Origin: Candidatus Borrarchaeum yapensis
GTDB taxonomy: Archaea > Asgardarchaeota > Sifarchaeia > Borrarchaeales > Borrarchaeaceae
Direction: 5' to 3'
NCBI GenBank assembly: GCA_016840515.1
Contig: JAEOSF010000008.1
Span: forward strand, 22,335-86,334
DNA length: 64,000 nucleotides
Positions 26,703-35,312 of this stretch are shown in pieces (the stretch's first letter is position 1; each line of letters starts with the position of its first letter). A model generated the notes under the pieces. It ran no database searches, had not been told where the DNA came from, and worked only from the letters and a program-made list of their open reading frames with translations. The position numbers and the translations under genes are program-made.

Positions 26703-26763
26703 AGTACCAAGTATAGTACCATAATGGTGGTACTATATATTGCCAACTCAGATGGTACGTACT
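26703..26763. promoter_or_regulatory. Four-half-site operator in the TrmB-TFB divergent promoter
   Basis: A perfect inverted repeat, TATAGTACCA (26712-26721), six bases, TGGTACTATA (26728-26737), is flanked by a further AGTACCA (26703-26709) and TGGTAC (26753-26758). The right arm runs into TACTATATATTG, which could be the TATA box of the TFB promoter. Binding would then block transcription. The divergent TrmB-family protein is the obvious candidate binder; this is inferred. Confidence 0.6.
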
Positions 26764-26868
26764 AAAAAATCATTTAAATCTTTCAAAATCTGAAATGAAT
26801 CAGTAAGAGTGCCTTAAAGTTGGTAATTAAAAACAAGTACCACCAAAACATGTTGAGGTTCAACCTGA

Positions 26869-27798
26869 ATGAATGTAAATGAAATGTATTCGGAAATTCA
26901 ACTCATTTCAATACAAACATGTCCGGAATGCAACGGCGGTCACATCGTAAGTGATTATGCGTGTGGGACTCTAGTATGCGCCACATGTGGGCTTGTGATA
27001 TCCGATAATTATGTGCTAGACGAACAACCCGAGTGGAGAGCTTTTTCTAAGGAAGAATATAACAAAAAAAGCCGTGTTGGAGACCCACTTTCTCCTTTAA
27101 AGATTGATTACGGTCTTGGTACAACGATAGATAAAAGAAATCAAGATGGATATGGAAATTTGCTTACACCTCGTAATGCACATCGAATTAATCGTCTTCG
27201 TTGGTTACATGATAGAAATCATCGATCTGTTACAAGAAATCTTTCAAAAGCTTTAGCGGAATTAAAGCGCCTTTCATCTCAATTAGGTCTCCCAATGTCG
27301 GTTCGAAATGAGGCTGCTATCATCTACCGAAAGGCTTTACGCAAAAGACTAATTCGTGGTCGTTCAATTGATGGAATGGTAGCAGCTTCCTTATATTTAG
27401 TAAGCAGATCGCATGGACTACCGAGAACTTTAAGAGAAATTGCATCCACTTCACGACTTGATAAGAAAGAAATTGCACGTTGCTATCGTGTTTTATGCAA
27501 TGAACTTCACTTGAAATTACCTCCTACTGATGCTACAAGTATGGTTCCAAGACTTGCAAATGACCTAGGGCTTTCTAGTTCCGTACAATGTAAGGCAATT
27601 GAAATTCTTAAAGAGGCTGAGCGTTTAAAAATCAGTATTGGAAAGAACCCAATGAGTTTAGCTGCAGCGGCGCTCTATATAGCGGCAATAGAGTTCGGTG
27701 AACGTCGTACTCAGCAAGAAGTGGCGGAGGTCGCGCAAACGACTGAAGTCACACTGCGGAATCGCTATAAAGAGATTAAACGTGAACTTAGACTCTAA
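26869..27798 (+). CDS. tfb: Transcription initiation factor TFB
   Basis: 309 residues. The N-terminal zinc ribbon uses C18, C21, C37 and C40. The B-finger/linker region follows (WRAFSKEEYNKKSRVGDPLSPLKIDYGLGTTIDKRNQDGYG). Two cyclin-fold repeats follow (AIIYRKALRKRLIRGRSIDGMVAASLYLVSR and EILKEAERLKISIGKNPMSLAAAALYIAA). It bridges TBP-DNA and RNA polymerase at promoters. Divergent from a TrmB-family regulator, which may control it. Confidence 0.97.
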   Translation: MNVNEMYSEIQLISIQTCPECNGGHIVSDYACGTLVCATCGLVISDNYVLDEQPEWRAFSKEEYNKKSRVGDPLSPLKIDYGLGTTIDKRNQDGYGNLLTPRNAHRINRLRWLHDRNHRSVTRNLSKALAELKRLSSQLGLPMSVRNEAAIIYRKALRKRLIRGRSIDGMVAASLYLVSRSHGLPRTLREIASTSRLDKKEIARCYRVLCNELHLKLPPTDATSMVPRLANDLGLSSSVQCKAIEILKEAERLKISIGKNPMSLAAAALYIAAIEFGERRTQQEVAEVAQTTEVTLRNRYKEIKRELRL

Positions 27799-27838
27799 CA
27801 GTTCAACGGTTACTCACGATACTTTGGTGATATTAAAG

Positions 27839-28066
27839 ATGGAAGAAGACCTGTATGCATTTAATATTTGTAGAAAATGTAAAAGAAAAGACTGGATACC
27901 TTTCTCACAAGAAGACATCGAGGCTGCTAGAACGAATGGAGGTTTATTTATAAAGGTATTAGATCATGGCGATCATATTATCACCCTGAAAATTGATGCT
28001 AATGGAGCTGTACGTCGAGAATATATTCGTGCAGAAATTCTGAATTCTCAGCCAATTATTTCTTAA
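27839..28066 (+). CDS. Small uncharacterised protein downstream of TFB
   Basis: 75 residues from ATG 27839 behind GGTGAT. A CRKCKR pair near the start is the only motif; the rest is a compact alpha/beta sequence (FIKVLDHGDHIITLKIDANGAVRREYI). An upstream in-frame GTG at 27782 overlaps the end of tfb and is less likely. It is 40 bp behind tfb on the same strand and probably co-transcribed. No function can be named. Confidence 0.55.
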   Translation: MEEDLYAFNICRKCKRKDWIPFSQEDIEAARTNGGLFIKVLDHGDHIITLKIDANGAVRREYIRAEILNSQPIIS

Positions 28067-28243
28067 AGTTAAATCTTTTTTCTTAAATTCTTTTTTTATT
28101 TTAAAGTTGTTGAGACCCTACAACAGCTTAAGTATTCGTTGTTATAACTGTGACTTACAAAACTTTCATGAATTAACATCGCTAAAGGAGTTAAACCTTG
28201 TACATAATGATTATTTAGGCTCTTTTTAACTGGAGAGAACGGA

Positions 28244-28747
28244 ATGATCAATCTGCATTGCAAACTTCTTATTATCACATTTGACGAAATTGATATTTTG
28301 CAGGAAATAAAACGTCGCGTTAAAGAGTATCTGGGATGCGATGTTGTTGATACGAAAACCATTAGTTATCCAAAAGCAAGAATGAGATTTGTTCAATTAA
28401 ACGCATCAGATTTCTTACCTACTCTTGTTTGCTTAAAAAACGCCTATGATTTTGTTTTGGGGATCGTTAAAGCGGATTTGTATTTACCTCACCTGAATTT
28501 CGTATTAGGAGTAGCGCATCCTCAAGAATCAGTGTGTATTATCTCATTAGCCCGTTTGCGATCTTCCGATAGGCAACAATATATTGGCCGTGCTGTGAAA
28601 GAGGCAATACATGAGTTAGGACATCTTTTTGGCTTAGAGCATTGTAATAATCCTAAATGCGTAATGCGCTTTTCTAACATGGTAGCTGAGACAGATTTTA
28701 AAGATGAAAAATATTGTGAGAAATGTTTGCAATTACTGAGAAAATAA
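28244..28747 (+). CDS. amzA: Archaemetzincin-type zinc metalloprotease
   Basis: 167 residues, standard size. The extended metzincin motif HELGHLFGLEHCNNPKCVM carries three zinc-binding histidines and the Met-turn. The CxxxxCxM and C-terminal KYCEKCLQLL cysteines match the second structural zinc site of archaemetzincins. An aminopeptidase activity has been shown for human relatives; the substrate in archaea is unknown. Start ATG follows GGAGAG. Confidence 0.93.
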   Translation: MINLHCKLLIITFDEIDILQEIKRRVKEYLGCDVVDTKTISYPKARMRFVQLNASDFLPTLVCLKNAYDFVLGIVKADLYLPHLNFVLGVAHPQESVCIISLARLRSSDRQQYIGRAVKEAIHELGHLFGLEHCNNPKCVMRFSNMVAETDFKDEKYCEKCLQLLRK

Positions 28748-28915
28748 GCACTCCTTTGTTGCTTTAAATGCAAAACAAGTTTTGAAAGATCTTGTTATCT
28801 CTTACAATGTTTAAGATGATTTTTACGTGTTTTTTATTAAATAGTCTATAACAAAAACGTTTCAAATACAAAAAATATAATAACAATAACTACAACTTTA
28901 ACTAGGAGGTTTTTT

Positions 28916-29485
28916 ATGACACAACAACTAAAGGTTAAACTTCCTGGGACATTATATTACATAGATCTGACCATGAATCCTGCAACAAATACTGGAAAGG
29001 TTACTTTAGAACGAAAAGCAGTTGAAGCTCAAAAAACTCTTTCTGATTTAAACCCACATTCAATTCAAGGTGTTTTATTAGACTTATTAGACGCCCAAGG
29101 ATTAAACCCTAATCCTCGGTTAATTTCACGCTTGCTTGAAGATCTTACAGAACCTGAGAAGGCAGAAGTAGTTGAAAGAGTTGAAGAATCCAAAGTAATT
29201 GAGGAGGTTAAACCCGTTCCTACAATAACTGCCCGGGAAACAGTAGTCCCTGAAATGCCTCCTGTTGTTGAAATGAAAGCAGAAGCCCCCACAAAAGTTG
29301 ATACAGCAGTTAATGCTCCTCTATTGAAATTCAAAGATGTTCTAGCAGCAGCAACTTTTCAAATGTCGCAACTTGATTCACTTCTGAAAGAATCATCAAA
29401 TACTGAAGTTGAATCTGCGATGAAATCGCTTCAAAATTTGCTGACGCAAGCCAAAAGCATCATAGACGAAATAATTACTAGATAA
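28916..29485 (+). CDS. Uncharacterised protein with a Pro/Glu/Val-rich linker
   Basis: 189 residues, not recognised. Residues 1-75 form a compact N-terminal domain (MTQQLKVKLPGTLYYIDLTM, then NPHSIQGVLLDLLDAQGLNPNPRLISRLLEDL). A low-complexity linker (about 80-130, EVKPVPTITARETVVPEMPP) follows, then a C-terminal amphipathic helix pair (QMSQLDSLLKESSNTEVESAMKSLQNLL). A strong AGGAGG precedes the ATG. Likely a soluble scaffold or adaptor; this is a guess from composition. Confidence 0.55.
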   Translation: MTQQLKVKLPGTLYYIDLTMNPATNTGKVTLERKAVEAQKTLSDLNPHSIQGVLLDLLDAQGLNPNPRLISRLLEDLTEPEKAEVVERVEESKVIEEVKPVPTITARETVVPEMPPVVEMKAEAPTKVDTAVNAPLLKFKDVLAAATFQMSQLDSLLKESSNTEVESAMKSLQNLLTQAKSIIDEIITR

Positions 29486-29525
29486 AGCAAGTTGCCATCT
29501 AGTTGCTCGGTATAAAAAAACTGAG

Positions 29526-30188
29526 CTAAATAATTCTTTTTAGCAACTCTTCAGGTGTAGCTTTGATAGATTGAATGGCTTGTTCATTGTTCAATCCCGC
29601 TCCAACAGCTACCTTCCAAGCAGTTTCTTGAGAGATCAAATCGCCTGGTTCGTGTGCATCTGTACAAACAATGAGTTTTACTGCATTTTTTGCTAACCTG
29701 GCAATATGTCCATTTGTTAGACAATGTCCCCTTCTTGAGGTTAGTTCAAACGCTATATCGTTTTTAGAGGCAATTTCGCAAACCTCGTCTGTAATTAGCC
29801 CGGGATGTGTTAAGATGTCGATGTCTGCATTAACCGCGGCCAAATTTGTACCTTCTTCGACAGGTTCAGCCAGCGTCTCACCATGAACTAAGATTAATTT
29901 TGCCCCATACTCACGTGCTTTCTTTGCTAATTTAGAAATACTTTTCGCCGGCACCATAGTTAACTCGGCACCAGGAATCACGGTGATATCCCAGTATTTC
30001 ATTAATTCTTCAGAAACTTGAACAATACGGGGTAATACATGATCTAAAGTGGATATATCTACATGATCGGTAATAGCAATCGCTTTATGATTCATGACTT
30101 TAGCCAAACGAACTAATTCACTTGGCAGAAGTACTCCGTCGCTGAAAATCGTGTGAGCGTGCAATTCAATTCGTTCTCCAAATTTCAT
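29526..30188 (-). CDS. PHP-domain metal-dependent phosphoesterase
   Basis: 220 residues. The metal ligands of the PHP fold are visible: ELHAHTIFSDG, AITDHVDIS, GAELTMVPAK, ILVHGETL, ILTHPGLI and VCTDAHEPGD. It belongs with small archaeal histidinol-phosphatase-like hydrolases; the phosphate substrate cannot be told. The ATG sits behind GGAGGAT. It is 73 bp from the downstream end of the GlcF-like gene, on the same strand. Confidence 0.85.
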   Translation of the reverse strand: MKFGERIELHAHTIFSDGVLLPSELVRLAKVMNHKAIAITDHVDISTLDHVLPRIVQVSEELMKYWDITVIPGAELTMVPAKSISKLAKKAREYGAKLILVHGETLAEPVEEGTNLAAVNADIDILTHPGLITDEVCEIASKNDIAFELTSRRGHCLTNGHIARLAKNAVKLIVCTDAHEPGDLISQETAWKVAVGAGLNNEQAIQSIKATPEELLKRII

Positions 30189-30261
30189 ACCAGTATCCTC
30201 CTTAATTTACGCTAACTAGATGATACTCAAATTATCCGTGTCCTCTCTTAATTTCGATGTT

Positions 30262-31389
30262 TTAGTCTATTGCCATGTCAATTATGTCAATCAGGTCGAG
30301 AAGCTTAATATTATAATTTCTAATAACTTTGTCGAAGTTGAATTCACAAGTGGGGCAGATTGTAACCAAATAGTCTGCTCCTGTTCCTTCGGCTTCTTTA
30401 AGGCGTTTATCAGTAATATTTGCCACTAAATCATAGTCCAAAGCGATGAGACCACCACCGGCTCCACAGCAATGTGACTGATAGCCTATGTGATCCATTT
30501 CAACTAATTCAATGCCAGGAATTGCATTTAGTATTATACGTGGTTCGTCGATGATCCCTGCGAGTCTCCCCAGGTGGCAAGGATCATGGTAAGTAATTTT
30601 CATGTTTACTGGTTTCTTGAATTGTATTTCACCACTTTCGATTTTTCTGGCAATGATTTGAATTACATGTAATACTTCGAAATCAAATTTCTCGTAAAAC
30701 TTCGGATATTTATCCCTGAATGTTCTTAAACAACCTGGACAATGGGTTACGATAGTTTTAACTCCTGCTTCTCTAAAGATCTTCTCAGTCTTCTCAATCT
30801 GAGTCTTAAACTTGTTCCAATGTCCTGTGGTATGCATAAGTTCCCCACAACACGGTTCATCGGAACCTAAATAGTTCATTTCAATTCCGAGTTTCTTTAA
30901 AGTCTTGACAGCTTTGGCGAGTCTTTCAGAATAGAACAATGAATCGGTGCAGCCTGCGTAAAAAAGAATAGGCGATTGTTCGTTAAATTCAATATCTTCT
31001 GCCCAATCACTTTTATCTTCTCGATCTAGTTGGAATGGGTTTTCTTTGTCGATGATTGAATTTATCCCAATAAGATGGTTTCTATCAGCATATCCTTTTT
31101 TGACCAAATCCGCCCGGAGTGCCTCTAAAATCTCATCATTATCAAGTGCACAATTTGCAGCACAGGAACCACAAACACTACATGTATTGACAATTTCAGC
31201 GATTTCTTCATATTCACTTTCTGGAATAATCCCTTCAAGCATACCTCGTGCTATCAGCATTTTTCCACGACAGGCATAACTTTCAAGTTTCTTTTCTTTA
31301 AATACAGGACATTCTTCCCTGCAGAAACCGCATCTTGTGCGATTACAAGTATAAATTGCATCTTTGTATTTCTCAAGTTCCATTCTCAT
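30262..31389 (-). CDS. (Fe-S)-binding oxidoreductase subunit, GlcF/HdrD-like
   Basis: 375 residues. Two 4Fe-4S motifs near the N-terminus (CNRTRCGFCREECPVF and CSVCGSCAANCA) are followed by two CCG domains (YAGCTDSLFY...EPCCGELMHTTGHW and THCPGC...HDPCHLGRLAG...SHCCGAGGG). It passes electrons from a flavoprotein partner. Its start overlaps the stop of the upstream GlcD-like gene by 4 bp, so the two form one enzyme, probably a 2-hydroxyacid dehydrogenase. Confidence 0.92.
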   Translation of the reverse strand: MRMELEKYKDAIYTCNRTRCGFCREECPVFKEKKLESYACRGKMLIARGMLEGIIPESEYEEIAEIVNTCSVCGSCAANCALDNDEILEALRADLVKKGYADRNHLIGINSIIDKENPFQLDREDKSDWAEDIEFNEQSPILFYAGCTDSLFYSERLAKAVKTLKKLGIEMNYLGSDEPCCGELMHTTGHWNKFKTQIEKTEKIFREAGVKTIVTHCPGCLRTFRDKYPKFYEKFDFEVLHVIQIIARKIESGEIQFKKPVNMKITYHDPCHLGRLAGIIDEPRIILNAIPGIELVEMDHIGYQSHCCGAGGGLIALDYDLVANITDKRLKEAEGTGADYLVTICPTCEFNFDKVIRNYNIKLLDLIDIIDMAID

Positions 31390-32885
31390 CCCTCTGATTT
31401 TTTTTCGATTCTAACAGTAATTTTATCAATTTCGTCAACGGAAAACTTCTTGCCCGGATTCATTATGTTGTTAGGATCAAAGATCTTCTTTATTTGCATC
31501 ATAACATCAAGGCTGTCTCCGTGTTCGTAACGATTATACCCGACACGAAATTGTCCGTCTCCCCAATAGGTACTCATCGTTCCTTCGAGGTCAACGGCCA
31601 TGTAACTCATTTCTTTGACGTAATTCCACCATCCTTGCACACTTTCTGGATCTTTATCGTCCACCCATACTGCAAATGAAATAGAAGGGCTTATACAACT
31701 TGCCTTTTCATTATAAACGCACATACCTAAGATTTCAAGCCCATTCTTTTCCGCAATTTCTAAATATCTTTTGTAGCCTTCCTCGATACGTCCTACTGGA
31801 AGTCCTAGATCCGCAGCACCAAATTTCTTCTCCCGTTGGCTATCTGGCCATTTTTGCCTGAACGGAATAAAACTCCCCGTATGCTTCGAATTCCACCACG
31901 ATTCGACCATATCTTGTTCCTTGAGAGTTTCGCCGCCGGTTTCTTTGGACAATTTGAGGGCGTAATCCTTTGTTGAATTAGTAACATATTCGTCACCATT
32001 AAATGATACAAACAAAACCGCATTTGCCCATTTTGGAATATCGGGCTCTCGATTGTGCTTTAGTCGAAATGAATGTGTGTAAAAATTAAGGCGACGTCCG
32101 CAGTTTATATGGGCGGATTCAACACTTAGCCCTGCTTGTAATAATCTCTGAAGCGCGTTTATTGCTTCATTTATTGACTTAAATAGTATACCCACTACTT
32201 GGCGTGTCTTCGGAAGAGGATAGATTCGGAGCGTTGTCTCACAGACTAAACCTAACGTACCTTCAGATCCAATGAACAGGGGCATTAATTTGAGCCCTGA
32301 ACTACTCACAAGAGCCTTTCGATGGCCAATTCTGAGAAGTTGACCAGTTCCAGTTACAACAACAGCATTTAATAAGAAGTCAGGAGTGCGTCCATATTTA
32401 ATGGCAAACGTTCCATCGTTATTGCAGGCGACTGCAGAGCCAACGGTGGAGGCAGGTTTGCTCTCAGGGTCATGTGGAAACCATAATCCATATTCTGCTA
32501 AGATTTCATTCAAACGAAGGATTGTGATCCCTGCACCACAAGTAACGGTCATATTTTTTTCATCAATTTCCTTCACTTCATCTAATCCCTTCATATCGAC
32601 AGAGATTCCTCCGTAAATTGGAACACTTGCCCCACTCATCCCCGTTCCACCTGCATAAGGAACGATTGGGACTTGAAATTCGTTACAAATCTTTACCATT
32701 TTTGAAGCTTCATCAACAGAAAAAGGTCTAACAACGATGTCTGGTAAATAAGCTTCTTTTGCGTCACGAGGAGACCAATCTCTTGAGTAAGCCATCCGGT
32801 GGAAGACTTGTTCAAATACTCGGTCTTCTCCGAGTTCTTCTCTAAGTTTTCGAGTAATTTGTTCAATTTGAGCGTTATTAATCAA
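31386..32885 (-). CDS. FAD-linked oxidase, GlcD/D-lactate dehydrogenase-like
   Basis: 499 residues from TTG behind AGGTG. The PCMH-type FAD domain has VPYAGGTGMSGASVPIYGGISVDMKGL and STVGSAVACNNDGTFAIKYG; the C-terminal FAD-oxidase domain ends IKKIFDPNNIMNPGKKF. It oxidises a 2-hydroxyacid such as glycolate or lactate (substrate inferred). Translationally coupled to the iron-sulfur subunit downstream. Confidence 0.93.
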   Translation of the reverse strand: MINNAQIEQITRKLREELGEDRVFEQVFHRMAYSRDWSPRDAKEAYLPDIVVRPFSVDEASKMVKICNEFQVPIVPYAGGTGMSGASVPIYGGISVDMKGLDEVKEIDEKNMTVTCGAGITILRLNEILAEYGLWFPHDPESKPASTVGSAVACNNDGTFAIKYGRTPDFLLNAVVVTGTGQLLRIGHRKALVSSSGLKLMPLFIGSEGTLGLVCETTLRIYPLPKTRQVVGILFKSINEAINALQRLLQAGLSVESAHINCGRRLNFYTHSFRLKHNREPDIPKWANAVLFVSFNGDEYVTNSTKDYALKLSKETGGETLKEQDMVESWWNSKHTGSFIPFRQKWPDSQREKKFGAADLGLPVGRIEEGYKRYLEIAEKNGLEILGMCVYNEKASCISPSISFAVWVDDKDPESVQGWWNYVKEMSYMAVDLEGTMSTYWGDGQFRVGYNRYEHGDSLDVMMQIKKIFDPNNIMNPGKKFSVDEIDKITVRIEKKSEG

Positions 32886-33107
32886 AATTTACACCTTTTC
32901 AGTTGGATAAACGCAATCTGGATACGCTTGTTGCTTATATACATATTAATTTTGAAGCACAAGATAACTAACAAACTTCTTGTGTGTACCAAACTTGATT
33001 ATTATATCTTTTTGCTCATTTGTGCAAAGATATTTATTTACTAAACACCTTAAGGTGACGTAATTTTTCACGATTGTTGAAAAAACGACTATAGGAGTTG
33101 AAAATAT

Positions 33108-33926
33108 ATGAGCAAAAAACTATCCTTTACTTTAACACCATCAGAATCAAAGAGATTAATTGGAAAAGGAGTTGCGGCTCTTCCAGAGGTTAAAAATGCA
33201 CGAAGAATTATTGTCATCGGTGGTTCAACAAATGGCTATATTGTAGAAGAGATTTTGCAGAAAAAAATCGATCGTAAGTATTTTGCTGCAGGTCTGATTA
33301 AGCAACGGGGCACCTGTGTTACCCCCGCTAATGGACGTATCCCACCTATTGTGATCGAAAAAGGGCAAGAAATCGAGATGAGTTATGCTGATGCAATTAA
33401 TGAACTAAAAGCTGAAGACGTAGTGATCAAGGGAGCAAACGCACTTTATTCAACTTTTGAAAATGGCAAATATGTTTGGCAACCCGCAATTATAGTAGCA
33501 AATCCCGTTGCTGGTACTGCAGGCGCATTTTTGGGTCCTGTAAGAGCTAGAGGTGCACATTTAATCATGCCCGTAGGATTGGAAAAACTGATCCCCTTGC
33601 CTATTACAGAACTAGCCGCCTTAGATTTAGGTATCAAGAAGATTGATTACCCATTAGGTCTTCATTATGGAATACTTCCAGTAATTGGAGGCAAGGTCAT
33701 CACAGAAATCGAAGCTTGTAAAGAACTATTCGACCTTTCAGTTTATCCCGTCGGAGCTGGAGGTGTAAATGGCGCAGAAGGTGCTATAACTCTTTTCTCA
33801 GAAGGCGACGATGAAAAAATACAGAACGCATTACAACTAGTACAGAGTATTAAAGGCGAACCGCCTACACAGTTAAATGCAACTGAATGCAAGGGTTGTA
33901 CTGTACCCTGTCTTAACGCCGAATAA
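33108..33926 (+). CDS. Uncharacterised conserved protein, paralogue 1
   Basis: 272 residues. It starts FTLTPSESKRLIGKGVAALPEVKNA; the middle contains DVVIKGANALYS and RARGAHLIMPVGLEKLIPLP; the end carries EGAITLFSEGDDEKIQNALQLVQSIKGEPP and a cysteine tail CKGCTVPC. A clear paralogue (35-40% by eye) lies at 34419-35240. I do not recognise a named family. The position among 2-hydroxyacid oxidase genes suggests a role in the same metabolism. The Cys tail may bind a metal or Fe-S cluster. Confidence 0.65.
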   Translation: MSKKLSFTLTPSESKRLIGKGVAALPEVKNARRIIVIGGSTNGYIVEEILQKKIDRKYFAAGLIKQRGTCVTPANGRIPPIVIEKGQEIEMSYADAINELKAEDVVIKGANALYSTFENGKYVWQPAIIVANPVAGTAGAFLGPVRARGAHLIMPVGLEKLIPLPITELAALDLGIKKIDYPLGLHYGILPVIGGKVITEIEACKELFDLSVYPVGAGGVNGAEGAITLFSEGDDEKIQNALQLVQSIKGEPPTQLNATECKGCTVPCLNAE

Positions 33927-34034
33927 GCCTTTAAATGGGCACGAGCAGTTATGTCACAATCATATAGATTTTAAGTCATTTATCATAATAGTTAATTACA
34001 GTTTGAGCAAGAGCTCGAAAGGTTGTGAACTCTT

Positions 34035-34289
34035 ATGGAAATGTCGCCAGAAGAAATGGAAAAAAGAAAGCAAATGGTACTTTCAATGTGCATCTGCAAG
34101 AGTTGCCCTACATTTGTTGAAGGTGCCGAACCTATTGGCTATTGCCTCTCAACAATCGGCAAGAATCCAAAAATAACCGCAGAGAAAGGCTGCATCTGTC
34201 CCACATGCCCAGTCTTCTCAAATATGTCCCTCACTAAAGACTATTTCTGCATTAAAGGATCAGAAATGGAACAAAAGGGTATGATGTGA
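34035..34289 (+). CDS. Small cysteine-rich protein (DUF2769-like)
   Basis: 84 residues with CICKSCPTF, YCLS, GCICPTCPVF and FCIKG, the pattern of the small DUF2769 proteins. Nine cysteines in so small a protein imply a metal or Fe-S site. It sits between the two paralogous uncharacterised genes, whose own C-termini carry similar short Cys clusters. Function unknown. Confidence 0.7.
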   Translation: MEMSPEEMEKRKQMVLSMCICKSCPTFVEGAEPIGYCLSTIGKNPKITAEKGCICPTCPVFSNMSLTKDYFCIKGSEMEQKGMM

Positions 34290-34418
34290 TCCCTTATTTT
34301 AAGCACTAATACGTCTTTTTTTCTTTTAAATACAGATTTCGTCTCCTGAGTTGCTCTTACAAAAAATAGAGAAGAAAATAAAAAATTGTATATTTCTTGT
34401 GTTCTACAATTCTTTATT

Positions 34419-35240
34419 TTAATATGGACGTTGCTTACCTTTCCATGGGCAAGTAGGCCAATCGCATGTAGGACAGGTTCTTACAGGGACATTAAGGGGC
34501 GGTTCGCCTTTAATACTCTTTATTAGTTTTATGAGTTCTCTAACCCCTTCATCTTCTCCAGAGATTTGTAAAACTACTGATCCTTCTGCTCCAATCGACC
34601 CTCCTGAGCTCATGTGTATAACTTCGATGTCCTCATCGGTCAACAGTTCTAATGCTTGAATTTCTGTGATTGTTGTGCCTGTTGTGACAGGAAAAAAGCC
34701 ACAGGGCATACCTGTTGAATAATTCACTCTATTAATTCCTGCCAAAGATGCAACTTCATCAACGGGCGTCATTATGAGTTTCTCAAGTCCCACGGGGCAG
34801 ATTAATTCGACCCCTTTCGCGATAATTTGTCCTATTGAATTGCCGATTGTTCCTCCGTGAGAGGCTCCGATTAGAATGCCTGTGTTAAAGAACAGATCCA
34901 CAGCGTTCCCACCTTTGATAAATACATCATCAGCATTCATTTCTTTCACGATTTCATTTGTTTTTATTTCTTGTAATTCACCGTTCACAAATGCTACTTC
35001 TGATATAATTTTAGAAAAATCGATCAAACAAAGCCTATCAGGTGCGATCGCTCCTGCTACAAAGTTCTCTTTATCAATAGGCTTGCCTAGCAGTTCTTCA
35101 AAAACATACGCATCAGTAGTTCCTCTTGCAATGGTGACAATACCGTTTTCAAGGGCATTCTTAACAGAATCTAATTGGGCAACTCCTTTTGCAATAAGTC
35201 TTTTACTTTCCCAGGGTGTCAAAACAATTTGTGCTATCAT
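34419..35240 (-). CDS. Uncharacterised conserved protein, paralogue 2
   Basis: 273 residues from ATG 35240 behind AGGAGG (an in-frame ATG at 35267 is rejected). It aligns along its length with the protein at 33108-33926: LTPWESKRLIAKGVAQLDSVKNA, DVFIKGGNAVDL, KGVELICPVGLEKLIMTPVDEVASL, EGSVVLQISGEDEGVRELIKLIKSIKGEPP. The C-terminal tail has CPTCDWPTCPWKG. It lies 72 bp behind the second FAD oxidase, on the same strand. Confidence 0.65.
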   Translation of the reverse strand: MIAQIVLTPWESKRLIAKGVAQLDSVKNALENGIVTIARGTTDAYVFEELLGKPIDKENFVAGAIAPDRLCLIDFSKIISEVAFVNGELQEIKTNEIVKEMNADDVFIKGGNAVDLFFNTGILIGASHGGTIGNSIGQIIAKGVELICPVGLEKLIMTPVDEVASLAGINRVNYSTGMPCGFFPVTTGTTITEIQALELLTDEDIEVIHMSSGGSIGAEGSVVLQISGEDEGVRELIKLIKSIKGEPPLNVPVRTCPTCDWPTCPWKGKQRPY

Positions 35241-35312
35241 AAGAAAACCTCCTAATACAAAAAACAAAGAAGTGTTAGTTTAAGAACAAAAATAATTAGG
35301 AGATGAAGTCAC

